From Devosia epidermidihirudinis (GTDB lineage Bacteria > Pseudomonadota > Alphaproteobacteria > Rhizobiales > Devosiaceae), in assembly GCF_000971295.1 (NCBI RefSeq), contig NZ_LANJ01000011.1:62001-126000 (forward strand): 64,000 nt of DNA, written 5' to 3'. The position numbers and the translations under genes are program-made. Of this stretch, positions 1 to 7,000 are shown piece by piece. The notes under the pieces were generated by a model. That model made no database searches. It had not been told where the DNA came from and was given only the letters and a program-made list of their open reading frames with translations. The first letter of the stretch is position 1; each line of letters opens with the position of its first letter.

Positions 1-444
1 CATGTCATGACCGACGGCCCAGGGGAATTTCACGGGCTCGGGAATGTCGTCATAAGTGACGGCTTCGCCGCGCACCATGGCCTTCGTCTTGTCAATGAAC
101 TCGGCAACGCGGGCGAGTGTCGCCGGCTTCTTGCCCATGACTCGGCGTGAGCTGTCACCACGGCCCACGGCCAGATCGAAGCGGCCGCCGCTCTGCTTGG
201 AGAGGGAACCGAAAAGCGAGGCCGCGACGGACCAGTCGCGCACATCTGGATTGGTGACCAACGGGCCGAAGCGCATGTCGGTAGTGTGTTCCATACACAT
301 GGCAATGGCGGCGTAGCAATCGCGCCAAAGAATGTGCGAGTCATAGAACCAGCAATAGCTGAACCCGGCGTACTCGGCGGCGCGCACCAGATAGCGTGCC
401 CGCTCGGCCTCGATAAAACCTTTGAACGTGATGCCGAATTCCAT
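1..444 (-). CDS. LLM-family (luciferase-like) oxidoreductase, probably F420-dependent, 3' part outside window
   Basis: Partial gene: 148 codons are visible and the frame runs off the left edge. The start is the ATG at 444-442, preceded by a GGGAG/GAGGG ribosome site. The product begins MEFGITFKGF and continues through a region with W-F-Y-D-S-H, where luciferase-like TIM barrels bind flavin or F420, and a strand ending FDLAVGRGDSSRR. This layout fits the bacterial luciferase-like monooxygenase fold. The gene lies downstream of an F420 ligase, an F420-dependent dehydrogenase and a probable F420-0 transporter, and has the same operator type as the dehydrogenase gene. F420 is therefore the likely cofactor, but FMN cannot be excluded from this fragment. 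The substrate is unknown. Confidence 0.75.
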   Translation of the reverse strand, partial: MEFGITFKGFIEAERARYLVRAAEYAGFSYCWFYDSHILWRDCYAAIAMCMEHTTDMRFGPLVTNPDVRDWSVAASLFGSLSKQSGGRFDLAVGRGDSSRRVMGKKPATLARVAEFIDKTKAMVRGEAVTYDDIPEPVKFPWAVGHDM

Positions 445-463
445 TTTTTCCCTCGCTCCCTGT

Positions 464-490
464 CGATCAAATTTTGACCGTCCGATCAAA
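464..490. promoter_or_regulatory. Operator candidate upstream of the LLM oxidoreductase, same type as at 5227-5244
   Basis: TTTGACC at 473-479, a 4-base spacer, then GATCAAA at 484-490. This is the same 18-bp layout as the perfect TTTGACC-N4-GGTCAAA copy upstream of fgd, with one mismatch in the right arm. A further GATCAAA half-site lies immediately to the left (464-470). It sits about 30-45 bases upstream of the oxidoreductase start, a position suited to a repressor of the TetR or GntR kind. The cognate regulator is not in the window. Confidence 0.5.
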
Positions 491-533
491 TTTTTCGTCG
501 GAACCGGGGGAATGTCAATCGCAATTCGGCAGA

Positions 534-1319
534 TTATGCGGGCAGGTTATAGGCGATCATGGGTCGGCCCGATGTGGGGTGGCTCACCAGCGTCGCGTCG
601 ACATTATAGACCGTGCGGAGCAAGGCCGGGGTGAGCACATCCTGCGGAGCGCCCTGAGCAACCACGCGGCCCTGATGGAGCACGACGAGCGCGTCGCAAA
701 AGGCGGCGGCGAGATTGAGGTCATGCAGCGCGAGCAGCACCGTAGCGCCGGATTGGGCGCGCGTGCGGAGCAGGTTGAGCGCAGTGAGCTGGGCGTGGAC
801 GTCGAGGTGGTTGGTGGGTTCGTCAAGCAGCAGGAGGCGCGGTTGCTGGGCGAGGGCGCGGGCGATCTGCAGGCGCTGCTGTTCACCGCCGGACATGGTG
901 TTGTACTGACGGTGCTCGAAACCAGACATATCGACGGCGGCGATGGCCTCGGTGACAATCTGCTCGTCTTCGGGCGAAGGCTCCGCCTGCCATACGGATT
1001 GAAAGGGGATGCGGCCGAGCATGACGACTTCGCGCGCGGTGAGCTGGGCTTCGTTGGCGCCGATCTGCTCGACGAAGGCAGCGACGCGGGCGCGATTGCG
1101 GCGCGGCATGGCCGGGAGGTCGTTGCCCACAAAGGTGATGGTGCCCGAGGTGGTGGGCACAAGGCCGAGAGTGGCGCGAAGCAGCGTGGACTTACCGGCA
1201 CCGTTTGGGCCGATAAGACCGGTCAACGAACCGGGCAGGGCGCGCATGGTGACGCCATTGAGAATGCTCTCGCCACCGGCTGTGGCCGAGACGTCAGTGA
1301 TGTCGAGACCAGCGCTCAT
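534..1319 (-). CDS. ABC transporter ATPase of the proposed F420-0 uptake system (FecE/BtuD type)
   Basis: 261 residues, normal for a FecE/BtuD-type ATPase. The Walker A GPNGAGKST lies near residue 37, the signature MSGGEQQR near 144, Walker B LLLLDEPTNHLD just after it and the switch histidine in LALHD. It powers import through the permease encoded immediately upstream; its ATG overlaps the permease stop by 4 bases (ATGA). By sequence alone it could belong to a cobalamin, heme or siderophore system. The F420-0 assignment rests on the operon with cofE and fgd, matching the actinobacterial cassette described in TIGRFAMs (recalled from memory). It is the last gene of the operon before the separately started oxidoreductase. 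Confidence 0.8.
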   Translation of the reverse strand: MSAGLDITDVSATAGGESILNGVTMRALPGSLTGLIGPNGAGKSTLLRATLGLVPTTSGTITFVGNDLPAMPRRNRARVAAFVEQIGANEAQLTAREVVMLGRIPFQSVWQAEPSPEDEQIVTEAIAAVDMSGFEHRQYNTMSGGEQQRLQIARALAQQPRLLLLDEPTNHLDVHAQLTALNLLRTRAQSGATVLLALHDLNLAAAFCDALVVLHQGRVVAQGAPQDVLTPALLRTVYNVDATLVSHPTSGRPMIAYNLPA

Positions 1320-2347
1320 GTCGCCCGCCGATAGCGCAGCAGGACGAGAAGGAAAATCGGTGCGCCGATCAGGGCGGTGATGATGCCGACAGGGAGTTCA
1401 CGCGGGGCAAAAAGGCTGCGGGCGGCGGTGTCGGTCCAGATCATGAAGCTGGCGCCGACGAGCATGGAAATCGGCAGCAGCAGGCGATGGCGGGAGCCTG
1501 TCACCAGCCGCACGATATGGGGCACGATGAGGCCGACGAAGCCGATGGCGCCCCCGATGGAGACGAGCACTCCGGTGAGGAGCGCCGTTGCCGCCAACAG
1601 GAGCCAGCGCAGGCGCGCCACGTCGACACCTAGAGTGGCGGCTGCGGCGTCGCCGAAGACGAAGGCATCGAGGGAGCGGCCGGATAGCAGGACCGGGAGG
1701 CCAACAAACAGCGTGGCGACGATGACTATCCCTGCATCGGACCAGACAGATCCGCTCAGCGAGCCCATCAACCAGCTGAGGATCTCGCGGTAGGAGTCGC
1801 CCGTGGCCGACCAGAAGATCAGGAAGGAGGTTGCGGCCGCCGCGAGCGAAGAAATGGCGATACCGGCCAAAATGGCGCGAGACGGCGTTGCCCCGCCAAG
1901 CAAACGCGTGACCAGCAGTGTCAGCAGCATGGCACCGGCCGCGCCCAAGAATGCGCCAATGGGCATGTAGAGCGCGGCGCCAGCCAGAAGGAATGCAACG
2001 GCACCGAGCGATGCGCCGGAGGACAGGCCTAGAAGGTAGGGGTCGGCTAATGGATTGCGGGTGAGCGCCTGCATAACGGCGCCACAGAGGGCCAGGCCCG
2101 CGCCAACGCCTGCAGCGACCAGTACGCGGGGTAGGCGGAGTTCCCAAATGATGGCGTTGCGTAAGCGGCCAACGGGGGAGTCGGCGATCAGTCCAAGATG
2201 ATGGGCGATGGTCTGCCAGACTTCGAGCGGCGCAATGTCAGCGGGACCGAACGTCACGGCGAAGATGATGCTGCCCGCCAGCAAAAGCCCAAGCGCCACC
2301 GAAAGTGTGATGAGCCTGGGACGTTTGCTGGCGGCCGCTGAAGTCAT
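1316..2347 (-). CDS. FecCD-family permease of the proposed F420-0 uptake system
   Basis: 343 residues with about ten hydrophobic segments, the usual size of a FecCD/BtuC permease. The family core ELRLPRVLVAAGVGAGLAL and the following GAVMQALTRNPLADP lie around residues 70-105. The conserved loop GLIVPHIVRL, which contacts the ATPase, is near residue 270. The ATG at 2347 overlaps the stop of the binding-protein gene by 4 bases and the gene's own end overlaps the ATPase by 4, so all three should be translated together. Only one permease gene is present, so a homodimer is expected. The family is clear; the F420-0 substrate is inferred from context. Confidence 0.82.
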   Translation of the reverse strand: MTSAAASKRPRLITLSVALGLLLAGSIIFAVTFGPADIAPLEVWQTIAHHLGLIADSPVGRLRNAIIWELRLPRVLVAAGVGAGLALCGAVMQALTRNPLADPYLLGLSSGASLGAVAFLLAGAALYMPIGAFLGAAGAMLLTLLVTRLLGGATPSRAILAGIAISSLAAAATSFLIFWSATGDSYREILSWLMGSLSGSVWSDAGIVIVATLFVGLPVLLSGRSLDAFVFGDAAAATLGVDVARLRWLLLAATALLTGVLVSIGGAIGFVGLIVPHIVRLVTGSRHRLLLPISMLVGASFMIWTDTAARSLFAPRELPVGIITALIGAPIFLLVLLRYRRAT

Positions 2348-3297
2348 GGTGCGAGATTGAGAGCCTTGAGCTGGTTGGCCATATCAGCGGTCGCGCCGAC
2401 ATTGCGCACACCTGCTTCGGACGCAGGGAATGGCAGCACCAGATAGCGCCCATTGATGACAGCGTCGAGCTTGCTGGTGATTGGGTTTTCCGCCAGCAGT
2501 TTCTTTTTCTGGTCAGCGGAGTTCCAGGCGGCGTCGACCAGCACAATCACGTCTGGATTGGCGTCGACAATCGCTTCCCAGCTGGCAGAGACCCAACCGT
2601 CATCAACGCTGGCCATGATATTTGTGAGGCCGAGCTTTTCGAGCATCATTTCGGGCGCACCGCTGCCGGCGCCAACATAGGGGGTCTTGGTGCCCGAGGA
2701 ATACCAAAGCGCTGTCAGGCCGCGCGTGTCGGCAGGGATGGCGGCAAGCTCGGTCTTCTGCTCGGCAACGAAAGCCGTGGCGGCAGGCTCGACATTGAAG
2801 ATAGTGCCCATTTCCTCGATCTGCGCGAACAGGTCGTCGAATGACAGCTTGGCTGGCTTGTAGGGCTCGGTGCGGCAGGCAGCTGGCGAAACATAGGTCG
2901 CAACGCCAAGGTCGCCCAGCGTTGCACGCTCGCCCGCGCCATCAGCGGCGAAGTTGCTTTCCCAGCCTGCATAAACAAAGTCCGGATTGGCTTCGAGGAC
3001 GACTTCCTGTGACGGCAGCTTTTCGGCGAGGACTGGCAGCGCGGCGGCCTTTTCGGCCCACTGCGCTGGCACTGGGCCATCCTGAAAGCCGACACCAACG
3101 ATCTTGTCGGCAAGGCCAAGGGCCAGCAGCATTTCGGTGGCAGTTGACTTCAGTGTCACCGCGCGTTGTGGGGCGGCGGGGAAGGTGACCGAAAACCCGC
3201 AGTTTTCGATTGTGAGCGGGTAGTTGGTGTCAGCCAGCGATGGTGTCACCAACGCAGCGAACGCGGCGAAGCTTAAGGCATATGGCAAGGGACGCAT
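2344..3297 (-). CDS. Periplasmic binding protein of the proposed F420-0 uptake system
   Basis: 317 residues. A signal peptide of about 22 residues ends in PSLA, followed by a helical-backbone (FecB/BtuF, cluster A) binding fold: RAVTLKSTATEMLLALGLADKI near residue 45 and NPDVIVLVDAAW near 250. Proteins of this type bind siderophores, heme or corrinoids. Here the gene starts 5 bases after cofE and is followed by permease and ATPase genes. In some actinobacteria an equivalent cassette sits with cofE, and in one case also with an F420-dependent glucose-6-phosphate dehydrogenase, which led to the proposal that it imports F420-0. The ligand is an inference; no ligand-specific residue can be read from the sequence. 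Confidence 0.78.
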   Translation of the reverse strand: MRPLPYALSFAAFAALVTPSLADTNYPLTIENCGFSVTFPAAPQRAVTLKSTATEMLLALGLADKIVGVGFQDGPVPAQWAEKAAALPVLAEKLPSQEVVLEANPDFVYAGWESNFAADGAGERATLGDLGVATYVSPAACRTEPYKPAKLSFDDLFAQIEEMGTIFNVEPAATAFVAEQKTELAAIPADTRGLTALWYSSGTKTPYVGAGSGAPEMMLEKLGLTNIMASVDDGWVSASWEAIVDANPDVIVLVDAAWNSADQKKKLLAENPITSKLDAVINGRYLVLPFPASEAGVRNVGATADMANQLKALNLAP

Positions 3298-3302
3298 TTG
3301 AT

Positions 3303-4139
3303 TTAGTCCTGACGCTGTTTGAGGCGGGTTTCCGGCTGGCCTGATGCCTCGCGCAGTTCGGCCAGCGCGGCATCGTAGCCAAGCCGATAGGCTTCAGCAG
3401 AGCCGAAGCGGAACATGTCGTCGTCGACGGACCGCACCAAAGTGCGCGCGCCGGGGGCGTTCAAATCGGTAACGAGGCGACCAAGCCCGCGCACAATGGC
3501 AACGGGAATGCCGCTGGCCTTGCCTTTGACCAGGTCAGCGGCACCGGAGAGCTCATCGGCCAGCACCGTGATGGTGACTTGCAGCGGCCTGCCATTGGCA
3601 TCAACACCACCGCGAAGATCATCGGTGACGACAATTCCGGCAGCGCCGATGGCCACATCGGTTTGGCCCACGCGCCACGGACGCCCCATGGTGTCGGTGA
3701 TGACCAGACCAACATTGAATCCAAGCCGATCGCGGAGACCCGCGCAGAGGTCTCGGGCGGACTTGTCCGGATCGAGGGGCAGGCGAAGGGCTACGCCATC
3801 CGGCACATTGCTGGTGTCGATCCCGGCGGCAGCCATGATCAGGCCGTGTCTCGTTTCGACAATCTGCGTCACGCCACCCGGATGAACCCGTTCGGCAACC
3901 ACGCGCACCGTGTCTTCGGCAATCGCCTTTTCGCGATCCGCCACGGGCACCTGCATGCCCTCGGCCTTGGACACGATCTTGCTGGTGACGATGAGAATGT
4001 CGCCGTCTTTGAGCGCACAGTCGGCATCTTCGGCGGCCTGAGCATCGATGGCCTCGACGATCATGGCGACGAGGTCATCGCCGGCGGCGATCTCCGGCAG
4101 GCCCGGAACACCCCAGACGCTATAGCGGGTAATAGGCAT
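3303..4139 (-). CDS. cofE: Coenzyme F420-0:L-glutamate ligase
   Basis: 278 residues, single-domain CofE length, so it lacks the nitroreductase-like second domain of mycobacterial FbiB. CofE uses GTP to add gamma-linked glutamates to F420-0, giving F420-1 and longer tails. Family features are the N-terminal [29 protein letters not shown] near residue 45, [28 protein letters not shown] near 85-115, and [22 protein letters not shown] near 145-165. The ATG at 4139 has a GAGGTG ribosome site. It sits between fgd and the transporter genes. No cofC, cofD or fbiC genes for making F420-0 are in the window, consistent with uptake of F420-0 followed by local tail addition. Confidence 0.92.
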   Translation of the reverse strand: MPITRYSVWGVPGLPEIAAGDDLVAMIVEAIDAQAAEDADCALKDGDILIVTSKIVSKAEGMQVPVADREKAIAEDTVRVVAERVHPGGVTQIVETRHGLIMAAAGIDTSNVPDGVALRLPLDPDKSARDLCAGLRDRLGFNVGLVITDTMGRPWRVGQTDVAIGAAGIVVTDDLRGGVDANGRPLQVTITVLADELSGAADLVKGKASGIPVAIVRGLGRLVTDLNAPGARTLVRSVDDDMFRFGSAEAYRLGYDAALAELREASGQPETRLKQRQD

Positions 4140-4165
4140 GTTTCACCTCGTTTTGGAGGAGAGCG

Positions 4166-5170
4166 TTACTGACCGCCAAGGGCACGCAGGCGGGGCAGAA
4201 TGTCTTTGGCGTAAAGATCGAGGAAACGGCTCTGATCGTCACCCGGCGCATGGAACACAAGATGGTCAAAGCCATAGTCCATGTATGCCTTGATCGCCCT
4301 GACGTGTTCATCGGGATCGCTTGAGACAATCCAGCGCTTGGCGATGCGCTCGATGGGGAGCTTGGCTGCCAGCTTCTCCATTTCCTCTGGATCTTCAACC
4401 GAATGCTTTTCTTCAGCACTCAGCGATAAAGCCGCCCAGCCACGTGTGTTTTCCAGCGCAGCGACCGGGTCTGGATCAAAGGATACCTTGACCTCTATCA
4501 TTCGCTCAAAGGGCTTGTCCTTCAGCTCGGACTCTGTCCGGCCGAGCGCCACATTGGGCAGCAAGGTATCGACGTAGAGCTCTTCGCCCTTGCCGGAGGT
4601 GCAGATGAAGCCATCGCCAGCGCGGCCGGCATATTTAGCGTTCAGCGGGCCAGCGCCCGCGATATAGATCGGCACCATCTCGTCGGGCTTGTCATAGATG
4701 GTGGCATTCTGGGTGTGGTAATACTCGCCATCGAAGGTGACGCGATCCTGGCTCCACAGTAGCCGGATCAGCTTGACCGCCTCGCGCAGGCGCGCGGACC
4801 GCTCCTTGAGCTCGGGCCAGACCATACCCGTGGACGGCACTTCATTGAGTGACTCGCCAGTGCCGACGCCCAAGATCAGTCGACCGGGGAACATGGCCCC
4901 GAGCGTGCCAAACGCGTGGGCGACAACGGAGGGATGAAGCCGAAAAGTCGGCGTGAGAACGGACGTGCCGAGAATGATACGGTCGGTGCGGGCCAGAACG
5001 GCAGCCATCCATGCTGGCGCGAAAGGGGCGTGGCCGTCAGTGTGTTTCCAAGGCTGGAAGTGGTCACTCACGAACACGGAATCAAAGCCGGCCTGTTCGG
5101 CCTCGACAGCGAAGTTCAGCAGTTTGGTGGGCGCGAATTGCTCCGCCGATGCCTTATAGCCAAAACGCAC
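4166..5170 (-). CDS. fgd: F420-dependent glucose-6-phosphate dehydrogenase
   Basis: 334 residues from the GTG at 5170, which has a strong GGGAGG site five to six bases away and gives the family N-terminus [18 protein letters not shown] at 5194 would add eight residues and is less likely. FGD oxidises glucose 6-phosphate to 6-phosphogluconolactone and reduces F420. Compared with the Mycobacterium tuberculosis enzyme as I recall it, all named active-site residues are present: His and Trp in SDHFQPWKH, Glu in [10 protein letters not shown], and the phosphate-binding Lys in TSGKGEELY, Lys in EEKHSVEDP and Arg in [11 protein letters not shown]. It is the first gene of the operon and would feed reduced F420 to enzymes such as the oxidoreductase at the left edge. 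Confidence 0.93.
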   Translation of the reverse strand: MRFGYKASAEQFAPTKLLNFAVEAEQAGFDSVFVSDHFQPWKHTDGHAPFAPAWMAAVLARTDRIILGTSVLTPTFRLHPSVVAHAFGTLGAMFPGRLILGVGTGESLNEVPSTGMVWPELKERSARLREAVKLIRLLWSQDRVTFDGEYYHTQNATIYDKPDEMVPIYIAGAGPLNAKYAGRAGDGFICTSGKGEELYVDTLLPNVALGRTESELKDKPFERMIEVKVSFDPDPVAALENTRGWAALSLSAEEKHSVEDPEEMEKLAAKLPIERIAKRWIVSSDPDEHVRAIKAYMDYGFDHLVFHAPGDDQSRFLDLYAKDILPRLRALGGQ

Positions 5171-5226
5171 TTGGTCCTCCCGATCCTCGTACAAGCAGCG
5201 TCCATCCTCACTGCCAATACAGATAC

Positions 5227-5244
5227 TTTGACCGGATGGTCAAA
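5227..5244. promoter_or_regulatory. Perfect operator TTTGACC-N4-GGTCAAA upstream of fgd
   Basis: Perfect 7-base arms with a GGAT spacer, centred about 65 bases upstream of the fgd GTG start, where a promoter for the F420 operon is expected. The same pattern with one mismatch precedes the LLM oxidoreductase gene at 473-490. This is likely the binding site of a dimeric regulator that controls both units. Confidence 0.6.
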
Positions 5245-5464
5245 AATTGTCCATCGGATTCGTACGGGCCTATTGCAAATACAGCAGCCTATTCTTGGCG
5301 AGTGTTTGAGGCCAATGTTCGTCCGACAAGCATCCGGAGCAGGGGCTGCCTGACCCTGTGAAGCCCACCAGATTCGATGCTATCCCGGAACGGCGCGATC
5401 GGGTATTGCGACATGCTTAGCCGTCCGCGCTTGTACGGCGCACAGACATTGCCGGGACCATCCC

Positions 5465-5797
5465 ATGGAACAATTTGACCATCTTCCTTACAACCAGCCG
5501 ATCATCTTGATCGCCGAATTTACGGCGCTGCCGGGCAAAGCAGACGAAGTCGCGGGGCTGCTCGAAGGCTTGGCAAAGGATGTCCGGGTTGAACCGGGCA
5601 ACATCACTTTTGACGGCTACCGCAAAGCAGAAGACGACGCAAAATTCGTCGTCTACGAGATCTACCGCGACCGCGACGCCTTCGAAGCCCACATCGCAGC
5701 CAACTACGGCGCCATCTTCAACGCCAAGCTGCAACAGCTCATCGTCGAACCCCAATCCGTTCTGACCTTCCTGAACCCATCAACGCCAGCCGAGTAG
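5465..5797 (+). CDS. ABM-domain putative quinol monooxygenase (YgiN-like)
   Basis: 110 residues, one antibiotic-biosynthesis-monooxygenase (ABM) ferredoxin-like domain. The beta-alpha-beta pattern is visible as ILIAEFTALPGKADEVAGLL, the FDGYRKAEDDAKFVVYEIYRDRDAFEAH block and a C-terminal helix. Members are small cofactor-free or heme-binding oxygenases acting on quinols and other electron-rich rings, and typically dimerise. The gene is divergent from the F420 operon, with about 290 bases between starts, and may share its control region. The substrate cannot be told. No signal peptide. Confidence 0.7.
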   Translation: MEQFDHLPYNQPIILIAEFTALPGKADEVAGLLEGLAKDVRVEPGNITFDGYRKAEDDAKFVVYEIYRDRDAFEAHIAANYGAIFNAKLQQLIVEPQSVLTFLNPSTPAE

Positions 5798-5878
5798 GGC
5801 TCAGGTGGGCGTTGAGGCGGCAGCTTCGAAGAAATTCCCATACCGAAGTCAGGGCGCCACGCGCCCATCCATTATTCG

Positions 5879-5894
5879 CATAATATATATTATG
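5879..5894. repeat. AT-only-core palindrome in the gap 5798-6062
   Basis: CATAATATATATTATG is a perfect 16-base palindrome in an otherwise GC-rich genome. It lies about 80 bases after the ABM gene stop. The 265-base gap around it contains no coding sequence I can support. It could be a regulator site or a promoter element; nothing downstream on the plus strand identifies a target. Confidence 0.35.
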
Positions 5895-6012
5895 GAACTA
5901 ATATGCGACGACCCAGACATTGCATGGCCGCAAAATGCCGCCTACATCCCAAATTCGAGAACAAATGAGATTGCGCTTCAAGGCGTGTCGGGACGCTCTT
6001 GGCAGTGGCCGG

Positions 6013-6046
6013 CCGTCGCTGAAAACAGTTTTCGGGCCAGCGACGG
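6013..6046 (-). terminator. Hairpin downstream of the acetyltransferase gene
   Basis: CCGTCGCTG and CAGCGACGG form a perfect 9-bp stem around a 16-base loop that itself contains AAAAC-A-GTTTT. It lies 17 bases past the stop of the minus-strand acetyltransferase gene. There is no clear T-run, so it may act as an RNA 3' end stabiliser or a weak terminator. Confidence 0.4.
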
Positions 6047-6062
6047 TTCGTGCGAGCTGGGG

Positions 6063-6719
6063 CTAGGCCCTGTCGTATGCTTCGGCGGCGGACACAAGCG
6101 CCGCGAGATCGTTGGCCGTAAGCAGATGCCGTAGCGCGTCGAACTTGGCGCTATCCCACTGATAGATACCAAGGGACAGGATTGCCTCCACGGTAGCACC
6201 CGGGAAACGCTGACGCACCGAAACCGCCGGGCTTCCAGCTACGATGGTGTATGGCGCTACATTCTTGGTGACGATCGAGCCGGAGGCAACCACAGCGCCT
6301 TCGCCGATAGTCACGCCGGGCATAATCATGGCGCGCATACCAATCCAGGCGCCATCAGAGATGACAGTATCGCCTTTACCCTGGTAGGCCTCGAGAACGG
6401 TTTCGGGGAATGGATAGAGGCTGAACCAATCCGTGCGATGCGTATGGTTTCCCCCCATCAAAATCACAGCTTCAGCACCGATACACACGTAATCACCGAT
6501 GTGCAGCTGATCGATGGGCCACTGTGGCTCCCAGGCAGCTAGGCTGAAGGCATCACCATAGTGGTAACGCACCACGCTTTCCTCAAACGACCCGCTCCAC
6601 GCATTGCTGTAATAGCTGTGTTGACCGCGAACGTGAATATTCGGGTTCGTCACGGTTTCATGCAGGTACTCAACAATCGACCAGTGCTTTGTCGGCGCAC
6701 TCATAACAACATTGTCCAT
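6063..6719 (-). CDS. Xenobiotic-type acetyltransferase, left-handed beta-helix (Vat/CatB family)
   Basis: 218 residues from the ATG at 6719; the ATG at 6704 is an alternative, and neither has a good ribosome site. The product is a hexapeptide-repeat acyltransferase of the CatB/Vat type. HIGDYVCIGAEAVILMGGNHTHRTDWFSLYPF carries the family's catalytic histidine and loop (residues about 80-110), and WIGMRAMIMPGVTIGEGAVVASGSIVTKNV follows as helix coils. Members acetylate chloramphenicol, streptogramins or other small molecules using acetyl-CoA, as trimers. Chromosomal copies in soil bacteria often have no known substrate, so a resistance role is only a possibility here. The gene is isolated. Confidence 0.8.
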   Translation of the reverse strand: MDNVVMSAPTKHWSIVEYLHETVTNPNIHVRGQHSYYSNAWSGSFEESVVRYHYGDAFSLAAWEPQWPIDQLHIGDYVCIGAEAVILMGGNHTHRTDWFSLYPFPETVLEAYQGKGDTVISDGAWIGMRAMIMPGVTIGEGAVVASGSIVTKNVAPYTIVAGSPAVSVRQRFPGATVEAILSLGIYQWDSAKFDALRHLLTANDLAALVSAAEAYDRA

Positions 6720-6769
6720 CAATAAGAGAGTCAGACGTGGTTAGCCACGGAGGCTTTTGGGCCAGAGCC

Positions 6770-6955
6770 CTAGCGGGTCGTCCAAACGCGATGATCCAGC
6801 GAAACCACAAGTCGATTTGGTCCATCTAGGCCAATCCAGGCCCTAGAGGCAACCACCCTGCCCTCGTACGTCTGGCCGCCGACGGCCTGGATCGTGACGG
6901 ATTGGTTGGACGCACGTGGGCCACGTTGTTGGGAGGATTGATTATATCAGCTTTG
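6770..6955 (-). pseudogene. Possible remnant of a coding C-terminus
   Basis: On the minus strand a frame closed by TAG at 6772-6770 stays open up to a TGA at about 6957 and reads as plausible protein, with segments QAVGGQTYEGRVVAS and WIGLDGPNRLVVSLDHRVW just before the stop. No ATG, GTG or TTG with a ribosome site starts it. I do not recognise the family. It may be the tail of a gene otherwise lost, or chance. Confidence 0.25.
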
Positions 6956-7000
6956 GTGATAGAAATTGGGGTGAACCCATTTACAGCTGAAAGCCGCTTG

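Noticed and set aside
474..1334. 286-codon plus-strand frame across the ATPase gene
   Set aside because: Antisense shadow in high-GC DNA; the minus strand has all ABC ATPase motifs.
534..3297. Cobalamin, heme or siderophore uptake system
   Set aside because: The three proteins are of that general type, but the tight operon with cofE and fgd and the match to the actinobacterial cassette favour F420-0. It remains the main alternative.
4166..5194. fgd start at TTG 5194
   Set aside because: The GTG at 5170 has a strong ribosome site and gives the family N-terminus.
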